From Avena insularis (taxonomy: Eukaryota; Streptophyta; Magnoliopsida; Poales; Poaceae): a stretch of 64,000 nt of DNA. Below the pieces are notes generated by a model. The model was not told the DNA's origin and made no database searches. It saw only the letters and a program-made list of their open reading frames with translations. Below, piece after piece: positions 33,223-44,373 of this stretch. Where the stretch lies: the NCBI GenBank assembly GCA_023614405.1, contig CM042693.1:159418731-159482730 (forward strand), given 5' to 3'. The first letter of the stretch is position 1. Every line of letters begins with the position of its first letter. A program made the position numbers and the translations under genes.

Positions 33223-34620
33223 GTAGCCCTCGAGTGTTCAGTCGAATCGTATATTCGACCGGAGACTCTTAAATCTTCTAGTGCATTTAGTCGAATACAT
33301 TTCGGGTCAGTTTACTGGTTCATAGGGATAGTTGATACGCGTGCCTGACTCTCCCGATGGATCAGGGTCAGTTAACTGCCTTTGGAAAAAACAACGCTAT
33401 CTATTCAGACTCGAGTCCCCGGACTTAAATCCGAAAATTTGCTGGTGTAATTGGACTCAGGCCACGGAGGTCTTACATGAGTCGAATTCCAGTGTTTTTA
33501 AGGTATTTACCCAACTCGTCTATCGGGATTTTTCATTGTGCCTATTGGCACGGTATATCTTTGCGTTACCAGGCCATCAGATTGTATCTGTAGGTCTTAT
33601 GTTTGCGTCGCAGACACATCATCCGAAAGTTTATCGCCACGAAGGCATTTCGGGTGGACAAGGAGACGTTATCTCTCTTAGCGTTATTTTGGGAGAAGTT
33701 TCCGATTGTCTTTGTAGGTCCTGTTTTCCGTACCTGTAAGGATCTGAAGGATCATAGTCAATTGATTCATAGGGTGCATGATCAGCGCTCCCTATGTTAG
33801 TAGCCCCCAAGTGTCTGTTCGAGTCGTAGATTCGAGCAGAGACTTATAGTCGCCAGTCGTGTGACATAGTGATTCGGAAGTCATTTGAATGATCTTGAAA
33901 GTTTTATCAGTTTCAATGCTTTTTCAAATGCGCGGTCAGCACTCCTATGGGAGTAGCCCCCCTGTCCGTAGTGGAGTCATAAACTCGAAGGATGACTCGA
34001 AGCTTGAAAGTGCTGTCGGAAGGAGTATGTTCAAAATTTCTTCGGGTGACTCTAGGACCTCACCAAATTTTCAGGTGCGCGACCAGCGCTCCTGATAGGA
34101 GTAGCCTCCAAGTATTTGGTCGAGTCGCAGACTCGAGTAAGTATTCTTGCCTTGAGTCGAAATATTAGAGCCATTGATGGCCCTTGCTTTTGCAATTGAT
34201 GACGTCATTGCTAATGCCTGATGAGCTGAACCATATGCGGTGCCGAAGTTAATGGGACTAGACGATCATGGGTCCCAATTTTTGACCAGTCATGCGTAAT
34301 TTACGTGATAGTTACTACATCGCCTCGATTTCCACGCGTAGTGGACATCATGCTTGCGACGGTTCGCGCGGCAGCCACCACGTGTGCAACTGGATGTGCG
34401 ACACATGTCCAGGCTAGCATATCGATGGTTGCGCTTCATCGTCTTCCTCTTCTTATACCTAAGAGGGCCTGGTAGAAATTTCCCATCGTCTTGTTTTTAC
34501 TTTGCCTCTTGCTCGTTGCCTTCACCATTTTCCAGAGCCCTTACTCCCTCTTGCGCTGCACATTCTCCGCACCTTTCCTTCCTCTTTCCTCTGTGTGCAT
34601 CGTGCATTACACCGCGCCAT
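33223..34620 (+). mobile_element. Gypsy element 1 leader with imperfect ~150-bp repeats
   Basis: No coding content. The motif 'gtagcccccaagtgtctg..cgagtcgtagattcgag' recurs in diverged form at 33223, 33800, 33953 and 34101, the last three about 150 bases apart. Such leader repeats are common in the large untranslated regions of grass gypsy elements. From 34440 a pyrimidine-rich leader precedes the ORF start at 34625 ('aaagatgggaaagccaaag'). Confidence 0.6.
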
Positions 34621-34624
34621 AAAG

Positions 34625-35600
34625 ATGGGAAAGCCAAAGAAGGTCGCTACCGTTGGGACGATCATCACCGGTGCCGCAAAGAAGACTGATGCCGGTCGCG
34701 TCACCAACCGGAGTTGGCAGTGACCGATGATAAGGTAGGTGGACCTCCACCGCCTGCGCGAATCCCACTTGATTTCGCAGGAGAAGAAAGATGTGAAGAT
34801 CCCTATCGAGGAGGTAACTCTTGACCCACCCGAAGGTTTTAGGGTGATGTTTTACGCCTTCGTTATTCGGGGCCTTTCCCTTCCTTCCCACGACTTTCTT
34901 CGTGGGCTTATTTTTCTCTATGGGCTTCAATTGCATTAGTTGACGCCCAATTCCCTTCTGCACATTGCGTGCTTCATGACCTTGTGCGAGTGCTGGTTCA
35001 GAATCGAGCCACGCTTTGGCCTCTTCAAAAAACTATATTACTTGAAGAGACAACTTGGCGCCGGTGGTGTAGTGTATGAGCTGGGCGGGTGCGGGATATA
35101 TATCCGCCCCAATCAGAAGTACTCCTTCCACCTCAGTGAATCCGCCCAAGGGTGGAGGAACAAGTGGTTCTGTATCCATGAAGAGAAGCTGAACGACTAG
35201 CTCTACGGCTTGGCTCCCTTCAGTGCCCTCGCGATGATCGTCGGGAAGTGCTACTAGTCGAACGACATCCCGTCAGGTGAAACTGAAGTTGTTAAGGCGC
35301 TGTACAAGCGAGTGGTAGATCTGCAGCTGGTGTGAGGCCAGGAAGTCTCCTCCATCGACATCATCCCCACCTTCCTCAAACGTCGGGTAAAGCCTCTCCA
35401 AGCGAGGGTTTACCCGATGTTTCTGTACTCCGGCATACAGGACCCGATGAGGGTGTCAGATGAGGAGCTTTCCTCGTCCGATCTCAATAGAGCCCTTCGG
35501 CCGCTGCTGTGCTTTAAGGCCGACGTCGACCTTCTAGCGGAGTCGTCGACTGCACCCTTCAGTGCTGTGAATGAAGTTCCTGGGGTGAGTTATGTACTTG
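34625..35600 (+). pseudogene. Gypsy element 1 ORF with Transposase_28 domain
   Basis: From 'MGKPKKVATVGTI' the frame soon hits stops, but the conserved block is clear: 'PPEGFRVMFYAFVIRGLSLP', 'FLRGLIFLYGLQLH', 'LTPNSLLHIACFMTLCECWF', 'EPRFGLFKKLYYLKRQ' and 'GWRNKWFCIHEE'. This is the 'putative gypsy type transposon' (Transposase_28, PF04195) domain found in the 5' ORF of grass gypsy elements. In-frame stops occur at about 34937, 35198 and further on. The final part ends at 'NEVPG' with a GTGAGT donor-like site near 35585. The polymerase region and 3' LTR are missing: a second gypsy element begins at 35709. Confidence 0.75.
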
Positions 35601-35708
35601 CATGTAATGCATTTTGGCTGTATCCATTGTGCTTCAATCTGACTCATGTCTTTTGTGTTTTATGTCGTTGTTATGGAAACGGAAGTGCCTTAGCAGGCAA
35701 GATAGAGG

Positions 35709-36528
35709 TGTGGGAGTGAGCAGGGAAGCGAGCGACGGCATCCACAGGTGGGATTGGGTACAAGCATACGTCAGGGATGCAAGAATTACCCAGATTCGGG
35801 GCCCTCGTGGTTAAGTAACACCCCTACTCCTGCTGATCTGACTATCTGGATGAACACAAAGGACTACAAGTGCTCCCTAAGCTGTATCGGTGGTCTAGCT
35901 AGAAGAAAGAGGAACCAACCCTTGCTACGATGCACCTGCCGCCCCTTACATAGGCCGAGGTAGCATGGGCAAAGACACAGCCGACTGGCAGGTCCCATAG
36001 GTGGGCCCGGACGACTATTCTGGTACAGTATATCGCCTCTCTAACGTCTTGCATAGTGTCGCGTCCCCCGGCCGGCACGGAAACAGTGGAGGCCGCCCCG
36101 GCCGACACGGGTCGCAACTTCTGTTCCCGCCCGACACAGGGACGGGCCGTCTTCTCCGGTGTCCATGTCGCTGCCTCGGTCCTCCTGTCTAGCCTCTGTC
36201 TGCTAGGGCTGCAGGGCACTGTTCCCTACATCATCCGTCCATCCTGCCTATCCGGATAGGTGGCCCTAGCTGGCTAGCCATCTCTTCCGTCTTGGGTTTC
36301 CCGGATTGTATGATCCTGCTGGCTATCTTGCCCGGCTAGTAAGATCCATCCGGCTTGGTGTCTTGCCTGCGTCTTCTTATCCGGCTGATTGGTTTGCTGG
36401 CTTACTTCGCGTCTGGCCTTCTTCCTGACCCGCTCTTGAGTGTTTACATCCGTCTGGGTCAGCCGGCTGGCAGTTACATTGCCTCTGCATCTTGTTCGGT
36501 TATCCTATCCGGGGGTGATCCCCCAACA
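35709..36528 (+). mobile_element. 5' LTR of gypsy element 2
   Basis: 820 bp from TGTGGGAGTGAGC to ...TCCCCCAACA. It has the 'acccagattcgggg' and 'cccctactcctgctgatctg' blocks and a GC-rich interior. Downstream, 'ctagccccctagcacgcgta' is the typical leader start of this element type. It is inserted into the end of gypsy element 1. Confidence 0.6.
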
Positions 36529-37900
36529 CTAGCCCCCTAGCACGCGTAGATTCCACCCTTAGGCAAAATGTGCACAGGCTCCAAAGCTAGTTTGAATTCC
36601 TGTCCAGCTAAGTTTTGGCGGTTGAGTTACTCGGCTACGTCATCATGGACATCAGCCACACACGTGATGATGACTTTCCTGCGACGTGCGGCGACACGTC
36701 ATGTGAAGTGTCGCCTCGAGAACCGTCGCTGGCACTTCGCCTGCTGCTCCCTGGATCTTCTGTGCATTTCATGCCCGCGCAAACGATTCGGCTGCTGATG
36801 GGGGTGTGCGCTAGCGCCACGTGGCCAGTCGGCGGTTGACCTGCCTGGTCCTTAAATATCGCGCGCGCCGCACCGTCGCCCCCCACTCGCCATTTGCCCC
36901 CTTTTCTCGCAGCCAGAGCCACTGTGTCGCCCCTCTGCACCTTGCTTCCTTTCCACACCCGCGCCGCCGACAAGCTCGTGTCGCCTCCGTCTCGTGGCGC
37001 CACCCATTCTTGGCTTGCTGGAGCGACGGGCCACCGCTTTTCCTCCGCCGCTCCCTCTTCTCCTGCTTTTCCTCCCGTTTCTCCTCCACCGTGCGCCGTC
37101 AATGCAGAGATGTCCGAGATCCGCGGTGCTTGGTGCGGCTCCTCCGTCATAGAGGAGCAAATTGAAAAGTGCCGGCGATCCCGCCTGCTGCCGACCGCCG
37201 GCGAGGTCGGGTTGCGCCTTGTGTCGGCCGACGATATTTCGCCGCACCCGCAAGCCGGCGAGTGCGTCATATTCCTCGCGCACCTTGCGCGGCCTGGCCT
37301 TCCTGGCCAGTGCCTTCTTCCTCACCTTTCTCACCCACTTCGACCTTCGCCTCCACCATCTCGGCCCCAACACCATCGGCATTCTCGTGCACTTCGTAGC
37401 TTTCTGCGAGTGCTACCTTAGGATCCAGCCGGATCTCGGGCTCTTCTATCGGCTCTTCCTCATCTGGCCTTAGGTGCAGTACGCCAAGAGGCCGCTCATG
37501 CCCTGCAGCGGCACCTCCATGTACTCCAGCACATAGGCCGGCTACCCCAAGTTCAAGCTGCACGACATAGTCAAGCTGTGGCATTAGACGTACTTCTTTG
37601 TACGTAACCTGTCCGTAGATGGGGGATTTCAACTCGCAGGGTCCGACTTCTGGTGCGAGTGCAACACGGGGTAAAAGTTCCATGTAATCGCTGGGTTTCA
37701 CAAACTTTGGCTGCCAATCACTCAGAAGGCCCATTTCGAGCCAAATTCGTCCCACCCTGCCAAATAGAAACTTTCTGTCAACTTCCCCATGAAGGAGACA
37801 TTCGGGACCTCCATGTCACTAATCTGTCCGCGACGCAAGCACCAAGTCGGCAACCACGTAGGCAGAACGTGGAACTAGACCCCACGCTGCGTTGACAAAA
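36529..37900 (+). pseudogene. Gypsy element 2 ORF with Transposase_28 domain (truncated)
   Basis: From ATG 37110 'MSEIRGAWCGSSVIEEQIEK' is the classic start of this ORF family, preceded by the usual GC-rich leader. A frameshift near 37270 moves the domain to another frame: 'FLTFLTHFDLRLHHLGPNTI', 'HFVAFCECYLRIQPDLGLFY'. Several stops follow ('FLIWP*VQYAK'), and similarity fades past about 37650, with weak traces to 37900. No polymerase domains or 3' LTR follow, so the element is 3'-truncated. Confidence 0.65.
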
Positions 37901-38321
37901 TTCACAAATTCACTCACTCCTTCGCATGAACCGTAGCGCCGCTAGCGGCGAAATCAACCCTCAACCCAGATCGATCCCTTGGGACATTTGCCTTCTGTCG
38001 GCAAGTTGATGCGCCCTCTCGCTGATCCCGATCACTAATGCCGCATGTTGTGCCCACCATTCCGAGGATTTAGCTCGCTTCCGCCGCCAGACAAGCTGAG
38101 CAGCACGGAGGATGGCAGATCATCGTACCCTGAAAGAAGTGTTGGATACATGCAGGTGAGCTAGTCTTCTCTTTGATTTTCACACTAACTATATATGCAA
38201 TCTGTCTATTGACCTGAAAGAGATAGATCGAACCTAGAATTGTTTGATGAACAAACGCTGACAGACAATTTTTTATTTTTTCCCAAAATTCTGTCAACTA
38301 GGCCCCCCAGAGGCCCCTAAT
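37901..38321. other. Untranslated or unassigned region before the MULE gene
   Basis: No gene recognised. A possible splice acceptor (ggtttcag) occurs at 38324-38331 close to the start of the MULE coding frame, so part of this may be the 5' region of that gene. I looked for long terminal inverted repeats here and found none by eye. Confidence 0.3.
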
Positions 38322-39772
38322 GTGGTTTCAGTATGCGTCAATGGATACGAACTACGAATATCAAATGTGAAGGCCAAGTGGAATTCTGGTACTTATGTCG
38401 CGATTAAAGAAGCACCGACACAGATTTACACTATCCCTGGTATGGTTGCTGCTCTGCGTAAACATATTGAAATGGGGCCGACGCAGACTGCACGGTTCAA
38501 CTTCATGGATGAACAACGCAGAAAGGTTACTATAAAGCGTGATAGTCAGATGTCCGGGTTGCTAAAACAGTTTCCGTACATTCGAATGTTTCTCTTGGAA
38601 TGTAGAATAGTGGATGTGGAAGCTGCTTCCACTGCTAGTGGCCCTGCTATTCAAGCTCAGGGTAGTCTGACTCGAAGCCTCGCTGATGTTAAGCAAAATG
38701 TGGTTCGTCGTCTACACCATGCTTCTGCAGCGCAACCTCCTCGAAGGAGTGCCCGTTTTGCCGTGGTGCAAGACCCTGTTGTGGATGCAGGTTGTGGTTC
38801 CATTGCCAGAACTGTTGCTATTGTGCAAACTAAGGCTTCGGGAGGCTGCCCCGTTATTGTGGAATCTGCTGGTGTTGTTGCTCAGCCTTCTACTGAACAA
38901 ATCCCTACTGCTGTTGTGCAAACTAAAGCATCGGAGCCCGCCACGCTATTGCCAGAACTATTGGTGTTGTTGCTCAGCCTGCTACTAACCCAATCTCTGC
39001 TACTGTTGTGCAAACTAAGGCTTCGGGAGGCCGCCCCGCTATTGTGAAATCTACTGGTGTTGTTGCTGACGCTGCTACTGAACCAATCACTGCTTCTGTT
39101 GTGCAAACTAAGGCTTCTGGAGGCCACCCCGCTGTTGTGGAATCTGCTGGTGTTGTTGCTCAGCCTGCTAATGAACCAATCTCTGCGGCTGTTGTGCAAA
39201 CTAAGGCTTCGGAAGGCCGCCTCGCTGTTGCTAGAACTGCTGGTGTTGTTGCTCAGCCTGCTACTCACCCAATCCCTGCTGATGTTGTGCATACTAAGGC
39301 TTTGGGAGGCCGCCCCGCTGTAGTGGAATCTGCTGGTGTTGTTGTTCAACCTGCTACTAAACCAATCCCTGCTTCTGTTGTGCAAACAAAGGCTTTAGGA
39401 GGCTGCCCCGTTGTTGCCAGAACTGCTGGTGTTGTTGCTCAGCCCGCTACTGATCCAATACCTGCTGATGTTTCCAGAACTACTGTCTTGGGCACTGGTC
39501 CTCCTCGAACCCATGGTGAAGTTCAACGTGCTGCTGCTACTGCCGCCGTCGAGGCTAATCGAAGACCAGTTGTTGAAGAACAAGCCCATGGTCTGGACTC
39601 TGATACTGTCATCGAACCTCTCGGTGGTCTCAGTCCTGAGGAAACTGGTGATGTAAATGTACACTTTCGTATTCGTGTCGAGAAGTTCACTGCAAAATTA
39701 GATGATGGCATAGAAAAAATCGTTGATAACATTGATGTATCCGTTGTTACATACGATCCTGAAGTGGTATAG
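38322..39772 (+). pseudogene. N-terminal part of a Mutator-like element gene (PB1-like domain plus 31-residue repeats)
   Basis: The first ~95 residues ('VSVCVNGYELRISN', 'TIPGMVAALRKHIEMGPTQT', 'FPYIRMFLLECRIVDVEA') match the PB1-like N-terminal domain that grass MuDR-type transposase proteins often carry. The start codon is uncertain (no ATG in frame at the left end; GTG at 38322). Seven 31-residue repeats follow, of the type 'VVQTKASGGRPAVVESAGVV'. A one-base deletion in the second-to-third repeat moves the frame from 38322-39047 to 39008-39772. A second stretch resembling the N-terminal domain follows ('VNVHFRIRVEKFTAKLDDGI', 'TYDPEVV*'), ending in a stop at 39770. It belongs with the transposase part downstream. 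Confidence 0.65.
38823..39472 (+). repeat. 93-bp coding minisatellite (7 units)
   Basis: The block 'gtgcaaactaaggc' starts at 38823, 38916, 39008, 39101, 39194, 39287 and 39380. Spacing is 93 bp throughout except one 92-bp interval (38916-39008), which is the frameshift. The unit equals 31 codons and encodes an Ala/Val/Pro-rich repeat without charged clusters. Units differ from each other by a few substitutions, mostly conservative in translation. Confidence 0.9.
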
Positions 39773-40614
39773 ATATCTGAACTGATAGCAGCATTACATA
39801 AGAAGGTGGAGTGGGGGTCCTCCCAGGAAGCACATTTGGCATTTTTTTGCTTACAGCAAAAAGGCTATAGAATTAAAAGTTGACAGTGATTTAACCGTAC
39901 CAATAAGTAGGATGAGTTGAACTAGATGGGAAGTGTACCTGCTCGCGCGCCTGCTAACAGTTGGACAGGAATTTGAGGTCGGCAATGATAAAGATGAACT
40001 TGTAGAAAACATGATTGATCTGATGGAGGACCTCGCTCGATATGGTTTGAGTGACAGTAGCTTCGTACAGAGGAGAGACTTACAGGGGAGCAACATAAAG
40101 AGGAGGAGGAAGAGCATCCCCAGAAAGAGCACCCCGAAGAAGGGCATCACCAAGAAGACCATGCTAGAGAAGAGGACACCCAAGAGTTGCATGAAAAAGG
40201 CACCAGGCCGCAGAGTACACCCCTGAGATCTGGTCATAATTCAACACCAAACAGTAGCAAAAAAAAGATAAGAGGGCCAGACCGGTGTTAAACGAGGTGG
40301 TCAACACAACCAGGAGCAGCAGCAAAAAGGCTAAGGTGGCTCGCACGAAGGATACCACACCCAATAGTAGAGGCAAAAATGCTAGATTGAAGAGGAACAC
40401 GCCGCAGAGGTCAGACAATAATGCCGACGCGAAGGAGAACACACCCAATAGTGGCGGCAAAAATGCTAGATTGATGGGGAAAATGCCATAGTGGTCCAAC
40501 AATAATGCCAACGGGAAGGAGAAAACACCCAATAGTGACAGAAAACGGGCTAATTCGAAGGGGAACATGCCTTAGAGGTCAGGCAATGATGCCGGCACGC
40601 AGGAGCCAACACCC
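39773..40614 (+). pseudogene. Linker of the MULE gene, lysine-rich, broken
   Basis: Continues the Mutator-like gene with several stops. 39933-40226 encodes 'NDKDELVENMIDLMEDLARY' then a lysine/arginine-rich tail ('RRRKSIPRKSTPKKGITKK'). After that comes the 84-bp repeat region with basic 'KNARLKRNTPQRSDNNADAK' units. Such basic, low-complexity linkers between the N-terminal domain and the MuDR DNA-binding domain are common in these elements, but the exact role is unknown. Confidence 0.5.
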
Positions 40615-40620
40615 ATGAGG
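40285..40620 (+). repeat. 84-bp coding minisatellite (about 4 units)
   Basis: The block 'acacccaatagt' or a variant starts at 40357, 40441, 40525 and 40609, exactly 84 bp apart. The unit is 28 codons and basic (Lys/Arg/Asn-rich). In-frame stops appear in the third unit ('GKMP*WSN'). Confidence 0.85.
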
Positions 40621-43335
40621 GGAAACAGGATGGAGATCAGACCAAGGATTAGCAGCAAAAAGGTTAGTTTGGTTAGGAACACAACGCAGAGGTCAAGGCC
40701 TAATGGGGCTACCATCACGAATGATACCATCAGGAAGGATTCCATCAGGAAGGATGATGTACACAAGAAGAGCAAGAGGGTTCTGTACATTCGAGATGAA
40801 ATAGAATCTGATTACTGTTTGTTTGCCGATGAACATGTGATGCATAACCGTGTAAGACCACCCCTTGTGGTTGCAGCAGCACCAACAGAGCGTCCGGGAG
40901 AAAACAGAGTTGACGGTGAGGTAGATTGGGCCAATGTTCCGGTCCATATCGGTCCAAATGATGGTGCAGCCCCATCCGTGGGAGTCAATACAATGTGTGT
41001 AGTGCTAGGCATTGGTGAGGATGGTGAAGATTCTGAATCAGATATAGAAGATGGCACTATGGAGCATCATGAATTCGGTGATGATTAGATCGATGAGACA
41101 ATTATGGATGGGGCTGGGATTACAGTTGATGACTTGGGTCCCGACGTAGACGAGGTGATACATGACCACGAGGATCCTATATTTTTGGTTGGCACGGAGT
41201 TCAGCAGGATGCATGAGTTCAGGATGTCGTTCCGGCATTTTTGTATCAAGGGGGAGTTCGACGTTCATAGACTGAAGAACACTACCCAGAGGTATGAGGC
41301 GGTTTGCAGGTTAAAGTGGAAGAATGGACAGGTGGTGATACCTTGTCCGTGGAGGATTGCAGCCAAAGCCCTACCCGCATCAAAGGAAATTAGGTTATCC
41401 TGGAATGATGGAGCAAACCATTTCAAATTTTCATTTTTCACTCTATAATATAAGTAAAGTTGATGTGCAAGATCTATCTGGCAACTCTGCTTATGCTGTA
41501 AATTAATATGTGTGCATGTGAAAAAATTGGGCCCTCCCCACATGTGTGCGACATGGAACATGCTGAAATCCTCGATGGCTGATACGGAGTGGGTGGCTTT
41601 ACAAGCTATGTCCATATAAAGCATAACCCTAGGGATACCGCGAAGAATATTCAGAATAAACTCGTTGCTCAGTACAACATTGTCCTACCATATTACATGG
41701 TTTGGAAAGGTAAAGAGAAGGTCTTAAAATCTTGCATGGGGATTGGACTAATAGCTTCAGGATGCTGTACAACTTCAAGGAAGAGGTAAAGGCTAGGTGT
41801 CCGGGGAGTGTTGTGGAGATCGATACTAAATCGAAAGATGGTAAAATTTATTTCAATAGATTTTTCATGGCGCTTGAACCTTGCATCCTGGGATTCAAGG
41901 ACGGATGTAGGCCATATCTGAGCGTAGACAGTACTGTCTTAACTGGCAAATGGAAAGGCTCACTAGGATCTTCTACAGCATTGGATGGTCACAACTGGAT
42001 GTTCCCAGTGGCATTCGGGCTATTCTATACAGAGACAGAGGAAAACTGGGTCTGGTTTAACAGATGCATGCAAAGGGGTGACGAATGCAGTGAAAGAGGT
42101 GTTCCCGCGAGCTGAGGGTAGAGAATGCCATTCCCACCTGATGCTCAATCTGTACAGACACTACGCAGGCAACGTATTTGGTTACATGTTTGGCTACGAA
42201 TATTTCATGAGCAAGATTTTTGCGAAATCCCCAGATCATCCCCACTACTTGGCCGCACATCATTCGCAACTATGGAAGAGGAGTCAGTTAAACCATGATC
42301 TCAAAGTTGATTACATAAACAATAACCTAGCTGAATGCCTGAATAACTGGGAGAATGACATAAAAGTCCGTCCTATTCATATGTTGATGGACGGCATATG
42401 GGGTATGATCATGAAGCTGTTAAATATAAGGAGAGAGATTGGTCAAAGACTTAGAGGCCATATACTACTGCCTATTGTACAGCAACCGCATAACAGAAGC
42501 CGAGGTCTTGGTCATCTTAGGGTTCTCCCGTGAAACAATAGCAGCTGTGAGGTGGTTGATATGTACAAAAAATGGCCTCAAGGATGTTGTGAACATCGAG
42601 CGTCAGGAATGCACCTGCTTAGAGTGACATCATACCAGGAAACCATGAGACCATGCATTGGTATTCTTGGTGAAGAAAAGAACTCTACCACATTTGGATC
42701 AATATTTGTCTGACTACTTCTCTCTGGAAAAGGTCAGAGCTGTGTACGCTGGTTCCGTCGAGCCATGTACTGACCCATCTCAGTGGCCTCAAGTCCAACT
42801 TAGTTTTGAGTTATGCCAGCCAGTAACAAAAAGGGGCAGAGGTAGACCACAGGTGAAGAGGTTTAAGAATTTTCTGGAGAGGGCTGGTTCAGCTTTTATT
42901 GGTAGCAAGAAGGGCAAAAACCGATCCAAGACCTGCCGTCTCATGGGCCATAGAGCAGCGGGGTTTCCTCTTAATGCACCCAAACCTAGGTATGAGATGG
43001 TATCTATACAAAAAAATTCGGTAATACTCTGTAGATATTAGATGCTTAACCGTGTCCTATTTTTTCATAGGAAGCGAAAGGTAAGAAACATGACTGCGGA
43101 TTCAGTGATTTTGCTGCGGGAGGAAAATCAAAATGAGTGGAGTGATGAGGCTGAACACGATTCTGATGCTGATTGGCCAGACTTCCCTCGACCCAGAGAT
43201 GCAGAGTATGTGAAGGTAAGAAAGCTGGCACCCAGGAAGAGGAGAAAGGTGGGCAATGAAGAAGACATAGGACACCGAGGAAAAGAAGTGGCACCCAGGA
43301 AGGATAAGAAGGCTAGCACCAAAGAAGCACAGTAA
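40615..43335 (+). pseudogene. MuDR/MULE transposase, degenerate
   Basis: Domains in order: an acidic region (40990-41160); a MuDR DNA-binding domain at 41104-41448 ('DPIFLVGTEFSRMHEFRMSF', 'IKGEFDVHRLKNTTQRYEAV'); a pre-catalytic region ('NIVLPYYMVWKGKEKVLKS'); the MULE catalytic domain at 41730-42115 ('RPYLSVDSTVLTGKWKGSLG', 'ALDGHNWMFPVAFGLF') and 42060-42420 ('TDACKGVTNAVKEVFPRAEG'); then a SWIM zinc finger ('ECTCLE*HHTRKP*DHALVF') and a zinc-knuckle-like tail ('CRLMGHRAAGFPLNAPKPR'). The first two catalytic aspartates (VDST, TDACKG) are readable. Lesions: a stop at 41086-41088, frameshifts near 41730, 42060 (with a deletion of about 30 codons against the family) and 42430, and two TGA codons in the SWIM motif (42625, 42646). 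It is inactive. No terminal inverted repeats were found. Confidence 0.85.
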
Positions 43336-43764
43336 TGTGTTGGTGTCGAACCTGTTTATGTATTCTATAAAATTCTGGTGTTGTGTTCGTGGGAATTGTC
43401 GGTCGAAACAAGCGTGTAGGGTATCTTAAGACAATATGAGTTATTTTACATTCTCGTACTTATCCGTTCATTGACTATGTAATCCCGCTCTCGTAGTGAC
43501 TTGAGATTTGGTAATGCCTAAAGACAATTGTTGAAGCCGAAATTATGAATGTGCCACTACTATCTATACAGTCGCAGCACCGGAGCCGGTGGGGATTGCT
43601 TCTCTAGTTCGATGGTTGGTAGTGGCACAGACATAATTTACATAAGCGCTTACTGGTTGCGCCAATCAGATTAAATCCTTGTTTTTAGCATTACAATTAT
43701 TAAAAGGTTCTGATCTGAAAAACAAGTTCTAAGCTGCTACAATCCCATGAAGCAGCAATTTATT
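43336..43764. other. 3' flank of the MULE gene with a small hairpin
   Basis: No gene. It contains an inverted repeat (43541-43638, listed separately). The rest shows nothing I can name. Confidence 0.35.
43541..43638. repeat. Short inverted repeat (~98 bp hairpin)
   Basis: The left arm 'aattatgaatgtgccactac' is the near-perfect complement of the right arm 'gtagtggcacagacataatt', with about 58 bases between. The right arm core (AATTATGTCTGTGCCACT on the minus strand) also occurs once at 28590-28607 and, with one change, inverted at 62485-62501. It may be a foldback or MITE remnant. Confidence 0.5.
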
Positions 43765-44373
43765 TCAGCTGTTGGAAAACGCCATGGCAACATAAACAGC
43801 AAAGGAAACATATAATGCCCAGATAATGAGGAAATTGTTTCCACTTTGCGGCCCAATCTTTAGCTCATCTATCTCACTAGCTTGCTTCCGCAACTTAGCT
43901 TGCATGCCTCCTCCCTGCTCCTGCCTCCCCTCCATCTAGCAAAGCTCCCAGATCTCTCGCTCCAGCGCACAAATCTCCTCCTTGTCCCACACAACATCAC
44001 GAAGATCCTGGATAAGCTCCTTGTGAAAACCTGTGAGGGGCTTTTCAATCCACACAAACTTGTCACATCCTGGTCCCCTCCCTCCTGCGAACAATTGAGG
44101 TAAACAAACACAAAATTACATAACGGTTCCCGGATTGGGGTTACCAACTACGCATAGCATACGAGGTTACCGCTCTGATGCCGCAGTTGCTGAATTTCCC
44201 TCCAGTATTTTTGTCGGTCCAAGAAATCCATCTTGGCATCTTCTCACTGCACAAACACAACATCTCGGGGTGGTAATCTAGGGCGTCTTCCGGTACCTGA
44301 TGGGGGCAGCCGCCTGGCGGCGTTGAGCCGACCCTGATTCCGCCCGAGACGAACTGCATGAGCCGCGAGCCAT
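43765..44373 (-). pseudogene. GRF-type zinc finger protein gene 1 with C-terminal membrane anchor, broken
   Basis: ATG 44373 ('MARGSCSSSRAESGSAQRRQ') leads to 'PIRYRKTP', then a frameshift to 'LDYHPEMLCLCSEKMPRWIS' and 'WTDKNTGGKFSNC'. This is the GRF zinc-finger pattern (C-x-C ... G-x-x-F-x-x-C) of a large grass family. An intron (GTAACC ... TTCGCAG, 44140-44093) and another one-base shift lead to 'GCDKFVWIEKPLTGFHKELI', a coiled-coil stretch ('DLRDVVWDKEEICALEREIW'), a TAG near 43940, and a terminal hydrophobic segment 'NNFLIIWALYVSFAVYVAMA', which looks like a membrane anchor. The last zinc ligands 'GC' and the coiled coil plus anchor order are standard for this family, whose biochemical role is not established. 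Two frameshifts and one nonsense codon make it a pseudogene. Confidence 0.65.

Noticed and set aside
36635..37755. Long minus-strand ORFs (211, 176 and 162 residues)
   Set aside because: They are antisense to the GC-rich leader and Transposase_28 ORF of gypsy element 2; the composition (Arg/Gly/Ala-rich) is typical of shadow frames.
38882..39385. 167-residue minus-strand Ser/Asn-rich repeat protein
   Set aside because: It is antisense to the 93-bp coding minisatellite, which is the frame continuous with the PB1-like domain.
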